Shown: positions 1 through 5,528 of the stretch, piece after piece | How positions within the stretch are numbered: the stretch's first letter is position 1 | Layout: each line of letters begins with the position of its first letter | Assembly: GCA_900766775.1 (NCBI GenBank) | Contig: CAAFXN010000088.1 | Coordinates: forward strand, 1 to 5,554 | Direction: 5' to 3' | Origin: Bacteroidales bacterium | GTDB lineage: Bacteria > Bacteroidota > Bacteroidia > Bacteroidales > Paludibacteraceae | DNA: 5,554 nt | The notes under the pieces: generated by a model | Database searches by the model: none | What the model was told of the DNA's origin: nothing | What the model saw: only the letters and a program-made list of their open reading frames with translations | Made by a program: the position numbers and the translations under genes

Positions 1-20
1 ACACGACGCTCTTCCGATCT
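1..20 (+). other. Illumina sequencing adapter remnant
   Basis: These 20 bases are identical, as I recall it, to the 3' end of the Illumina TruSeq Read 1 / universal adapter, the part ending in CTCTTCCGATCT. They are not genomic. The murE reading frame happens to stay open through them (it would read TTLFRS), so an automatic gene caller could add about six false residues to the start of the MurE fragment. Genomic sequence starts at 21. Confidence 0.96.
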
Positions 21-560
21 GGCGCCGCCCTCTGCCTCGGTTTCGAGCCGACAGAGGTGCTCCGTATCCTCTCCACGCTCCACGCGGTGAACGGACGTTT
101 CGAGACCATCCGTAGCCCCAAAGGCTGGACTGCCATCGTCGATTATGCCCACACCCCCGACGCCGTGGACAACGTCATCCAGACTATCAACGAAATCAAG
201 AAGAAAGGTGCCAAACTCATCACTGTCGTCGGCTGTGGCGGCAACCGCGACAAGGGCAAGCGACCCATGATGGCAGCCATCGCCAAACACGGCTCCGAGC
301 AACTCATCCTCACCTCCGACAACCCCCGCGACGAAGAGCCCTCGGACATCCTCCGCGACATGGCGGCGGGGCTCACCGAGGACGAACTGCGAAGCACCCT
401 CATCATCGAAGACCGCGAGAGTGCTATCCACACCGCCTGCACCCTCGCCCGGCAGGATGATGTCATCCTCATCGCAGGCAAAGGACACGAAGACTACCAG
501 ATAATAAAAGGTGTCAAGCACCATTTTGACGACCACGAAGTAGTGAAGAAATACTGCTGA
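21..560 (+). CDS. murE: MurE, UDP-N-acetylmuramoyl-tripeptide synthetase, 3' part only
   Basis: MurE is the cytoplasmic ATP-dependent ligase that adds the third stem-peptide residue to UDP-MurNAc-L-Ala-D-Glu. Only about 179 C-terminal residues are present of a family length near 480-500. The N-terminal UDP-binding domain, the ATP P-loop and the carbamylated lysine lie beyond the contig edge. The frame is open from base 21 and begins GAALCLGFEPTEVLRIL, typical of the end of the central domain. It continues with NGRFE, VDYAHTPDAV, GCGGNRDKGKRP, the DNPR motif (bases 318-329) and GKGHEDYQ. In this family DNPR marks meso-diaminopimelate as substrate, whereas lysine-adding enzymes usually have DNPA, so mDAP-type peptidoglycan is predicted. 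GTG at 57 is an internal valine, not a start. The TGA stop is followed by a 255-bp spacer before mraY. No murF lies between them, which fits Bacteroidota gene order. Confidence 0.95.
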   Translation, partial: GAALCLGFEPTEVLRILSTLHAVNGRFETIRSPKGWTAIVDYAHTPDAVDNVIQTINEIKKKGAKLITVVGCGGNRDKGKRPMMAAIAKHGSEQLILTSDNPRDEEPSDILRDMAAGLTEDELRSTLIIEDRESAIHTACTLARQDDVILIAGKGHEDYQIIKGVKHHFDDHEVVKKYC

Positions 561-644
561 CCCCTGCTCGCCGTCCCCTGCCTACCCCTCGCTTATCGTT
601 CCCCGACAGTCCTCTGTCCTCTCCGAGACCACAAGCCGTCAATT
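561..644. other. Spacer after murE, pyrimidine-rich, no gene
   Basis: This stretch follows the murE stop and precedes the 11-bp repeat array. It is rich in C and T on the + strand, with CCCCTG at 561 and 575. A small 5-bp hairpin (GACAG 605-609, CTGTC 614-618) is visible. A second possible stem pairs GCCGTC at 635-640 with GACGGC at 655-660. Neither is followed by a T-run, so I do not call a terminator, and transcription from murE into mraY is plausible. I found no coding sequence here. Confidence 0.5.
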
Positions 645-699
645 ACGGTAAAAAGACGGCAAAAGGACGGCAACGACACGGCAACGAGACGGCAAAAGA
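645..699. repeat. 11-bp tandem array, ACGGCAA type, five units
   Basis: Five consecutive 11-bp units begin at 645, 656, 667, 678 and 689. Each opens with ACGGCAA (ACGGTAA in the first) followed by four more variable, mostly A/G bases. The spacing is exact, with no indels. The next 11 bases (700-710) are degenerate but keep the register with the second array. Eleven is not a multiple of three and there is no open frame, so this is not a coding repeat. Its function is unknown. Confidence 0.85.
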
Positions 700-710
700 A
701 GCAGAGAATA

Positions 711-787
711 CCGCAACTCGACCGCAGGTCTCCCGTAACATTACCGAAGGTCTCCCGCAGGTCGTCCGCAGGTTGCCCGCAACGCCC
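711..787. repeat. 11-bp tandem array, CCGCAGGTCTC type, seven units
   Basis: Seven consecutive 11-bp units begin at 711, 722, 733, 744, 755, 766 and 777. All start with CCG. The units at 722, 744, 755 and 766 share CCG(C/A)AGGT, and those at 711, 733 and 777 carry AAC in place of AGG. The array is a whole number of 11-bp steps (66 bases) from the start of the preceding ACGGCAA array, so the two differ in sequence but share one register. There is no coding potential. Function is unknown. Confidence 0.85.
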
Positions 788-789
788 TC

Positions 790-810
790 TTAATTCTTAA
801 TTCTTAATTC
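790..810. repeat. Three perfect TTAATTC units before mraY
   Basis: TTAATTC occurs three times head to tail with no mismatch, ending five bases before the mraY ATG (816). The block is an abrupt AT-rich island between the GC-rich 11-bp arrays and the GC-rich gene. No Shine-Dalgarno sequence is present. In Bacteroidota, A/T-rich unstructured leaders commonly serve translation initiation, so this may act as the mraY initiation region, and unit number could vary by slippage. That role is inferred. Confidence 0.8.
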
Positions 811-815
811 CAAAA

Positions 816-2087
816 ATGCTCTACTCTCTATTCGAACTCCTCCCCGACTTCCCGGGCTCGCGACTGATGACCTACATATCCTTCCGCGCCATCATCGCGG
901 CGGTGCTTGCCCTGCTCATCAGTATCTATTTCGGCAAGTACTTCATCGCTCTCATGAAGCGCAAGCACATCAGCGAGGTGCAGCGCGATGAGAAGACCGA
1001 CCCCTTCAACGTCGCCAAGAAAGGCGTACCCACCATGGGCGGTATCGTCATCATTATCAGTATCTTACTGCCCGTCCTCCTCATCGGCAACCTGAGCAAT
1101 ATCTACCTCCTGCTCATGCTCATCACCACCCTCATCCTCGGGGCACTGGGCTTTGCCGACGACTATATCAAGACCTTCCGCCGCAACAAAGACGGGCTCA
1201 ACGGCTGGGCCAAAATCGCCGGACAGGTCTTGCTCGGACTCATCGTTGGACTCACCCTCCGCTACAGCCCCGTAACCACCATGAACGAGCAGGTCTCCAC
1301 CCGCACGGAGAACAGCATCACCATCGTAGAGAAGTCCCCCGCCGTCAAGTCCACACAGACCACCATCCCCTTCGTCAAGCACCACAACTGCAACTACGCC
1401 GACCTCTTCTCTTTCCTCGGCAGCGAGAACAAGTACCGCGCAGGCTGGATATTCTTCGTGCTCTTGACCGTCCTCGTAGTCGCTGCGGTGAGCAACGGAG
1501 CCAACCTCAACGACGGCATGGACGGCATGTGCGCGGGCAACTCGGCTATCATCGGCGTAGCGCTCATCGCGCTGGCGTACATCAGCGGCAGTTACGTCTG
1601 GGCGGACTATTTCGATGTGATGTACATCCCGGGCAGCGAAGAGTTGGTGGTCTTCCTTGCCTCCTTCGTCGGCGCACTCGTGGGCTTCCTCTGGTACAAC
1701 GGTTTCCCCGCACAAATCTTCATGGGCGACACGGGCAGCCTTACCATCGGCGGTATCATCGGTGTCTGCGCCGTACTGATTCACAAGGAGTTACTGCTCC
1801 CCATCCTCTGCGGAGTATTCCTCATGGAGAGCATATCCGTCATTCTGCAAACGCAGGTCTATAAGTTCGCCAAGCGCCGCGGCAAGCATGTCCGCGTTTG
1901 GAAGCGCGCCCCGCTCCACGACCACTTCCGCACCAGCGTGGAGCAAGTGCTGAAGAACGACCCCACCTGCACTATCCAGTTCAAGGGCAGCCCCGAGTTG
2001 CACCACGAGACCAAGATAGTCCTCCGCTTTTGGATTACCACCCTCCTCCTCGCCGCCCTCACCATCCTCACCCTCAAGATACGATAA
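816..2087 (+). CDS. mraY: MraY, phospho-N-acetylmuramoyl-pentapeptide transferase
   Basis: MraY is an integral membrane enzyme. It transfers phospho-MurNAc-pentapeptide from UDP to undecaprenyl phosphate, making lipid I. The 423-residue product is full length for Bacteroidota, longer than the roughly 360 residues of E. coli. Visible motifs are GVPTMGG (70-76), the Asp pair in FADDYIK (D115, D116), NLNDGMDG (230-237), FMGDTGSL (D305) and APLHDHF (366-371). The aspartates correspond to the family's Mg2+ and catalytic residues. The usual HHH is HDH here, which I recall as normal in Bacteroides. Many hydrophobic segments suit a ten-helix topology. Residues about 150-208 form a long polar loop, probably the periplasmic loop between helices 4 and 5, enlarged as in relatives. 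The ATG follows the TTAATTC repeat and gives the expected N-terminus (MLYSLFELLPDF). The next dcw gene, murD, is displaced 766 bp downstream by the GxxExxY insertion. Confidence 0.97.
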   Translation: MLYSLFELLPDFPGSRLMTYISFRAIIAAVLALLISIYFGKYFIALMKRKHISEVQRDEKTDPFNVAKKGVPTMGGIVIIISILLPVLLIGNLSNIYLLLMLITTLILGALGFADDYIKTFRRNKDGLNGWAKIAGQVLLGLIVGLTLRYSPVTTMNEQVSTRTENSITIVEKSPAVKSTQTTIPFVKHHNCNYADLFSFLGSENKYRAGWIFFVLLTVLVVAAVSNGANLNDGMDGMCAGNSAIIGVALIALAYISGSYVWADYFDVMYIPGSEELVVFLASFVGALVGFLWYNGFPAQIFMGDTGSLTIGGIIGVCAVLIHKELLLPILCGVFLMESISVILQTQVYKFAKRRGKHVRVWKRAPLHDHFRTSVEQVLKNDPTCTIQFKGSPELHHETKIVLRFWITTLLLAALTILTLKIR

Positions 2088-2121
2088 TGCTGTCTAACAT
2101 GAATTGCCGTGAAGAACGTTT

Positions 2122-2159
2122 AACATATAATTATCGTGTAATTGTTCATTAATTATTTT
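2122..2159 (+). repeat. AT-rich 38-bp repeat, copy A1
   Basis: This is the first of two 38-bp direct repeats between mraY and the GxxExxY gene; it differs from copy A2 (2193-2230) at 4 positions. Internally it holds TAATT at 2128, 2139 and 2150, an exact 11-bp period. Its reverse complement matches the copies after the GxxExxY gene: 29 of 32 positions against copy B1, excluding a 2-base difference in the A-rich end. Its outer edge (2119-2137) is a perfect inverted repeat of 2843-2861. Confidence 0.9.
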
Positions 2160-2192
2160 GCATTGTTAACCTTAACTGGCACAATAAACTCC

Positions 2193-2230
2193 AACATATA
2201 ATTATCATGTAATTACTCGTTAATTATTTT
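2193..2230 (+). repeat. AT-rich 38-bp repeat, copy A2
   Basis: This second copy is in the same orientation as A1, 71 bp downstream, and identical at 34 of 38 positions. TAATT recurs at 2199, 2210 and 2221, again every 11 bp. It ends 17 bases before the GxxExxY ATG, so it probably forms part of that gene's promoter or leader. TATTTTTA at 2225-2232 is one base from the Bacteroides -7 consensus TAnnTTTG, but no -33 TTTG sits at the right distance, so I do not call a promoter. Confidence 0.9.
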
Positions 2231-2247
2231 TAGCTACATTCTTTTAT

Positions 2248-2715
2248 ATGTCTGATTTAAGTCAATACAAGCAAACTACGTATCATATTATCGGAGCGGC
2301 GATGGAAGTGCATGGTATCTTGGGATGGGGATTGGTAGAACCCATATACCAAGAGGCTTTGGAGAAAGAATTGAAACTAAGAGGCTTACTATGTGAACGA
2401 GAAAAGGAAGTGCCTATACGATACAAAGATTTCGTACTGGATAAGCGATTTCGCATAGATATGTTGGTAGAAGATGTCGTGGTGGAATTAAAATCCGTAA
2501 CACAACTCAAAGCAGAACATCGCGAGCAATTATGCAACTACCTCCGCCTGACTCAAAAGCGAGTAGGTCTATTGATAAACTTCGGCGAGCGCAGCCTGAT
2601 AGGAGAGCGATGGGCATTTGACAAAGAGAACAATACTTGTTTTCTAATCAACAAAAACATGCAACCCGTCAATCACGACTATGACGACCTCTTCCGTCCC
2701 ACGCACTGGCAATAA
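2248..2715 (+). CDS. GxxExxY-family protein, PD-(D/E)XK-nuclease-like
   Basis: The 155-residue product has the signature of the GxxExxY family (TIGR04256 / PDDEXK_3-type, from memory): GLVEPIY at 28-34 following an amphipathic start (TYHIIGAAMEVH). It then has a PD-(D/E)XK-like core, with D71 in RFRIDMLVED and ELK at 80-82 giving the D...ExK arrangement. EQLCNYLRL (93-101) and VGLLINFG (106-113) follow. These residues suggest a Mg2+-dependent nuclease fold, but no reaction is established for the family to my knowledge. About 40 residues after LLINFG extend past the length I recall as usual (roughly 125-135). There is no signal peptide or membrane segment, so it is probably cytoplasmic. The ATG at 2248 fits the family N-terminus and lies just after repeat A2. 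Base composition is clearly AT-richer than the neighbours, suggesting transfer. It is flanked by inverted-orientation repeats and interrupts the mraY-murD junction. Confidence 0.88.
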   Translation: MSDLSQYKQTTYHIIGAAMEVHGILGWGLVEPIYQEALEKELKLRGLLCEREKEVPIRYKDFVLDKRFRIDMLVEDVVVELKSVTQLKAEHREQLCNYLRLTQKRVGLLINFGERSLIGERWAFDKENNTCFLINKNMQPVNHDYDDLFRPTHWQ

Positions 2716-2734
2716 ACCCGAAAAACATGTTCAA

Positions 2735-2779
2735 CAACGAAAAATTAATGAATAATTACACGTTAATTACATGTTAAAA
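2735..2779 (-). repeat. AT-rich repeat, copy B1 (inverted relative to A1/A2)
   Basis: This is the first full copy after the GxxExxY gene, in the opposite orientation to A1 and A2. AATTA recurs at 2743, 2754 and 2765, an 11-bp step. It matches copy B2 over about 45 bases with one substitution and one extra A in B2, so B1 and B2 duplicated recently or are kept alike. An AACATGTT palindrome at 2724-2731 just upstream may be the remains of another copy. Confidence 0.9.
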
Positions 2780-2790
2780 CTACCACCATA

Positions 2791-2836
2791 CAACGAAAAA
2801 ATTAATGAATAATTACACGTTAATTATATGTTAAAA
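2791..2836 (-). repeat. AT-rich repeat, copy B2
   Basis: Near-identical to B1 and 56 bp downstream, with AATTA at 2800, 2811 and 2822. It ends in TATATGTTAAAA, the same string type that forms the murD start region 22 bases further on. Together with A1 and A2 it forms long imperfect inverted pairs around the GxxExxY gene that could fold in the transcript. Confidence 0.9.
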
Positions 2837-2842
2837 AGAAAA

Positions 2843-2861
2843 ACGATAATTATATGTTAAA
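2843..2861 (-). repeat. Right terminal inverted repeat (B3), contains murD start codon
   Basis: A partial third right-hand copy, exactly complementary to 2119-2137 over 19 bases. The murD ATG (2854-2856) lies inside it, so the repeat supplies both the murD leader and its first codons (ATG TTA AA...). B1 and B2 end in similar ATGTTAAA strings that are not followed by a murD-like frame. Confidence 0.85.
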
Positions 2862-4215
2862 GCGTTTGGTTGTTTTAGGAGCCGGAGAGTCGGGCACGGG
2901 TGCCGCGATTCTCGCCAAAGAGAAAGGCTACGAGGTCTTTGTCAGCGACATGGGCGAAATCAAGTTGCCCTACCGCGCTATGCTCGACCAACACGGCATC
3001 GCGTGGGAAGACGGCGGGCATACCGCCGAGAAGATTCTCAATGCCGGCGAGGTGGTGAAGAGCCCGGGCATCCCCCTGACTGCCCCCCTCATCCGACAGT
3101 TGCAGGCACAAGGCACACCCATTATCTCCGAGATAGAGTTCGCCGCACGCTACACCCATGCCAAGATGATTTGTATCACGGGCTCCAACGGCAAGACCAC
3201 TACCACCTCGCTCATCTACGACATCCTCCACCGCGCAGGGCTTAACGTCGGGCTGGCAGGCAACATCGGCAACTCCCTCGCCCTGCAAGTGGCGCACGAA
3301 GACCATGACTACTACGTCATTGAGTTGTCCTCCTTCCAGTTGGACAATATGTACGACTTCCGTGCGAACATCGCCATCTTGATGAACATCACCCCCGACC
3401 ATCTCGACCGTTACGACTTTGACTTCCAGAACTACGTGAATGCCAAGTTCCGCATTACGCAAAACCAGACACAAGATGATGCGTTCATCTATTGGTCGGA
3501 AGACCCTGTGCTCGACCGCGAGATAGAAAAGATGCGCCCTGGTGCCACACTCTATCCGTTCGGTTTCGCCACGCCCGCCGAGTCTGCCGACAAAGTAGGC
3601 GGCGTGAATGCCGCGTGGATTGACCACAACAACCTCGTTGTCAACGCCTGCCCCGAGCCGTTGGAGGTGCCCGTGGAGCAACTGAGCCTGCAAGGCAAGC
3701 ACAACCAACTCAACTCCATGGCAGCCTCGCTCGCCGCGCAAATCCTGCATATCAAGAACAGCGTCATCCGCGAGAGCCTGCAGCAGTTCGCCGGCGTGGC
3801 GCACCGCTTGCAGTATGTAGCCACTGTGCGCGGAGTGCGCTTCATCAACGACTCCAAAGCGACCAACGTCAACTCCTGCTGGTACGCATTAGAGTCCATG
3901 ACCACCCCCACCGTCCTCATCCTCGGCGGCAAGGACAAAGGCAACGACTACTCCGAGATAGACAACCTCGTCCACGAGAAGTGCCACACGCTGGTCTTCA
4001 TGGGGCTGCACAACGAGAAACTACGAGAGCACTTCGGCGCCTTTGGATTGAATATCATTGATACCGACAACCTCCACGATGCCGTAGAGGGTGCTTTCCG
4101 CGCTGCCCGCGAAGGAGACACCGTCCTACTCTCGCCCTGCTGCGCTTCCTTCGACCTCTTCCGCTCCTACGAAGACCGAGGAGACCAATTCATGCAAGCC
4201 GTCCGTAACCTATGA
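2854..4215 (+). CDS. murD: MurD, UDP-N-acetylmuramoylalanine--D-glutamate ligase
   Basis: MurD is the cytoplasmic ATP-dependent ligase that adds D-glutamate to UDP-MurNAc-L-alanine. At 453 residues it is complete (E. coli about 438). The N-terminal Rossmann-like domain opens with VVLGAGESG (GAGESG 9-14), which binds the UDP-sugar. The ATP loop is GSNGKTT (110-116), followed by ELSSFQLD and NITPDHLDRY. AKFRI holds K198, the position of the carbamylated lysine known from E. coli MurD. The C-terminal domain has AHRLQYV, FINDSKATN (330-338), ILGGKDKGNDY and LLSPCCASFDLF near the end. All expected catalytic motifs are present. The ATG at 2854 gives MLKRLVVLGAGESG, matching family N-termini, and no better start exists in frame. 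It sits inside the right arm of an inverted repeat, with no Shine-Dalgarno. The stop overlaps the ftsW start by four bases. Confidence 0.97.
   Translation: MLKRLVVLGAGESGTGAAILAKEKGYEVFVSDMGEIKLPYRAMLDQHGIAWEDGGHTAEKILNAGEVVKSPGIPLTAPLIRQLQAQGTPIISEIEFAARYTHAKMICITGSNGKTTTTSLIYDILHRAGLNVGLAGNIGNSLALQVAHEDHDYYVIELSSFQLDNMYDFRANIAILMNITPDHLDRYDFDFQNYVNAKFRITQNQTQDDAFIYWSEDPVLDREIEKMRPGATLYPFGFATPAESADKVGGVNAAWIDHNNLVVNACPEPLEVPVEQLSLQGKHNQLNSMAASLAAQILHIKNSVIRESLQQFAGVAHRLQYVATVRGVRFINDSKATNVNSCWYALESMTTPTVLILGGKDKGNDYSEIDNLVHEKCHTLVFMGLHNEKLREHFGAFGLNIIDTDNLHDAVEGAFRAAREGDTVLLSPCCASFDLFRSYEDRGDQFMQAVRNL
4212..4215 (+). promoter_or_regulatory. ATGA stop-start overlap of murD and ftsW
   Basis: The ftsW ATG (4212-4214) overlaps the murD TGA (4213-4215). 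This fixes the ftsW start and suggests translational coupling, with ribosomes finishing murD re-initiating on ftsW. It also shows that these two genes share a transcript. Confidence 0.9.
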
Positions 4216-5456
4216 AACGACTAACTAACCTACATATCGACCGCACGTTCTGGGTATTGTACCTCATACTTGTGGCGTTGGCTATCATCACGCTCTTCTC
4301 TGCGTCCAGCACGCTGGTCTATGCCAAAGGCTCGGTGTTAGGACCCATCGGAGGACAGATGTTGTTCATCGCGTTGGGTATCGCCGTCGCGTTCGGTATC
4401 CAATTGCTGCCCACCTACGTCATACGCTTCGGGGGGTATATTTTGCTCGGCATGTCTGTCTTGTGTCTCTATTCCCTGCTCATCCCGGGCAACCCGCTGG
4501 CTTTCACAGCCAACGGCGCCACACGCTGGATGCGCATTGGAGGTATCACCTTCCAACCCTCCGAGTTGGCGAAGTTAGGACTTATCATCGTCGTCTCCGA
4601 CCTGCTCTCCCGCGCCAAGACACCCGAGACCAAACGCAAGTATTTCTGGTGGACACTGGGTATCACGGGCATCACCGTGCTACCTATTCTCGTCCATAAC
4701 CTCTCTACCACTATACTCGTCTGCGGTATCGTGTTCCTGCTATGGGTGCTCGCGAACATTCCTTGGAAATACACCCTCAGCACGGTGGGTATAGCTATCA
4801 TCGCACTTGTGGCAGGTTATACATTGGTGGAGTTCGCCTATGTACGCCAAGACAGGACACCCAAACTATTCGACCGCTCCGTAACATGGGTGAAGCGTAT
4901 AGACAAGAAACTCTTTCCCGACGAGGCAGACGCCAAGACTACGAAATATACGGTTACGGACGAGAACCGTCAGGAGGTGTATGCCAACGTAGCCATCGCC
5001 CGCGGCGGGGCTTCCCCGATAGGAGTACTACCAGGCAACAGCAAAGAGCGCGACTACTTGCCATTGGCGTTCATGGACTATATCTTCGCCATCTTCGTAG
5101 AAGAATGGGGAATCATAGGTGCCATCGGGCTTATCATCTTGTATCTGTGGATACTCTTCCGCGCCTGCTATGTCAGCACGCGCTTTGGCGATACCGCCTC
5201 TATGCTCATGGTCATGGGTTTGGCGCTGATGATTACCACGCAGGCGCTCATGTCCATGCTTGTGGCGGTCGATATCATGCCCGTAACGGGACAGCCGCTA
5301 CCGATGATTAGCAAGGGCGGCACCAGCGTCCTGATTACCAGCGTCTATTTCGGTATCATGATGTGCGTCAGCCGCGAGCAGAGTATTCTCCGCGAGCGCC
5401 AAGACAGCACCACCCGAGCCAGCGCAGAAGACGTGCCGGAAATACAAGCCACATGA
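4212..5456 (+). CDS. ftsW: FtsW, SEDS-family septal peptidoglycan polymerase
   Basis: FtsW is the SEDS glycosyltransferase that polymerises lipid II at the septum with its partner class B PBP (FtsI). The 414-residue product has a short cytoplasmic N-terminus (MKRLTNLHIDRTFW), then about ten hydrophobic segments starting near residue 14. Family motifs are PSELAK (116-121), NLSTTIL, the loop ending IARGGASPIGVLPGNSKERDYLP, and FMDYIFAIFVEEWG, where D289 corresponds to the conserved catalytic-type aspartate of SEDS proteins. TGQPLPMISKGGTS (359-372) marks the last helices. FtsW rather than RodA is chosen because the gene follows murD in the dcw cluster; sequence alone separates the two less surely. 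A polar loop of about 50 residues (RQDRTPKL...NVAIARG) precedes the GNS motif. The tail (SREQSILRERQDS to the end) is polar and probably disordered. The start is fixed by the overlap with murD. Confidence 0.95.
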   Translation: MKRLTNLHIDRTFWVLYLILVALAIITLFSASSTLVYAKGSVLGPIGGQMLFIALGIAVAFGIQLLPTYVIRFGGYILLGMSVLCLYSLLIPGNPLAFTANGATRWMRIGGITFQPSELAKLGLIIVVSDLLSRAKTPETKRKYFWWTLGITGITVLPILVHNLSTTILVCGIVFLLWVLANIPWKYTLSTVGIAIIALVAGYTLVEFAYVRQDRTPKLFDRSVTWVKRIDKKLFPDEADAKTTKYTVTDENRQEVYANVAIARGGASPIGVLPGNSKERDYLPLAFMDYIFAIFVEEWGIIGAIGLIILYLWILFRACYVSTRFGDTASMLMVMGLALMITTQALMSMLVAVDIMPVTGQPLPMISKGGTSVLITSVYFGIMMCVSREQSILRERQDSTTRASAEDVPEIQAT

Positions 5457-5465
5457 CCCACCCCA

Positions 5466-5487
5466 TCCCTCCCTACAAAGGGAGGGA
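5466..5487. repeat. GC-rich palindrome 1 downstream of ftsW
   Basis: TCCCTCCCT at 5466-5474 and AGGGAGGGA at 5479-5487 form a perfect 9-bp stem around the 4-base loop ACAA. It lies 10 bases after the ftsW stop. It is followed by an A-run on the + strand rather than a T-run, so it is not a standard intrinsic terminator for ftsW. It belongs to the same family as the palindrome at 5529-5548 in the opposite orientation. Such elements recur between genes in Bacteroidales and often give false small ORFs; that is recalled, not checked. Confidence 0.9.
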
Positions 5488-5528
5488 GAAAAAAACAACT
5501 ATTGTCTAACTAAAACTAATCCCTTACT

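Larger units (their letters stand above)
2119..2861. mobile_element. Candidate repeat-bounded cassette carrying a GxxExxY gene
   Basis: A 743-bp unit lies between mraY and murD and ends in a perfect 19-bp inverted repeat: TTTAACATATAATTATCGT at 2119-2137 and its exact reverse complement at 2843-2861. The match extends a further 4 bases (CGTT) beyond a one-base gap. Inside are two further repeat copies on the right, one on the left and a single gene, all AT-richer than the flanks. My hand count gives about 42% G+C for 2281-2460 against about 61% for 3541-3720 in murD. The inserted gene has no role in precursor synthesis. No convincing target-site duplication and no transposase are visible. It may be a mobilised or passively recombined unit, or a local repeat expansion around an acquired gene. 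Mobility is inferred, not shown. Confidence 0.45.

Noticed and set aside
57..59. GTG as the true start of a short murE-like gene
   Set aside because: The frame is open and MurE-like upstream of it to base 21, so the gene is cut by the contig edge.
645..787. CRISPR array
   Set aside because: Units are 11 bp and contiguous without spacers, and no cas genes are present.
1065..1784. Long open frame on the - strand inside mraY
   Set aside because: Shadow of the GC-rich mraY codons; the product is a low-complexity run of E, D, V and A with no family motif, while the + strand frame is an unmistakable MraY.
1911..1928. HDH instead of HHH in MraY as a possible active-site change
   Set aside because: I recall HDHFRTS as the normal form in Bacteroides MraY, so it is a lineage trait and not a defect.
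2154..2160. Bacteroides-type -7 promoter box in repeat A1
   Set aside because: TATTTTG is one base short of TAnnTTTG and no TTTG lies at the -33 distance. AT-rich DNA gives such near matches by chance.
2875..3804. 309-codon open frame on the - strand inside murD
   Set aside because: Antisense shadow of murD. The + strand carries all MurD catalytic motifs and the antisense product matches nothing I recognise.
5466..5495. Intrinsic terminator after ftsW
   Set aside because: The 9-bp hairpin is strong, but on the + strand it is followed by A's, not T's, and on the - strand the T-run precedes the stem.
5298..5498. Small - strand frame covering the palindrome after ftsW
   Set aside because: Its start comes from the palindrome and the rest is antisense to ftsW; this is the typical false ORF produced by such repeats.
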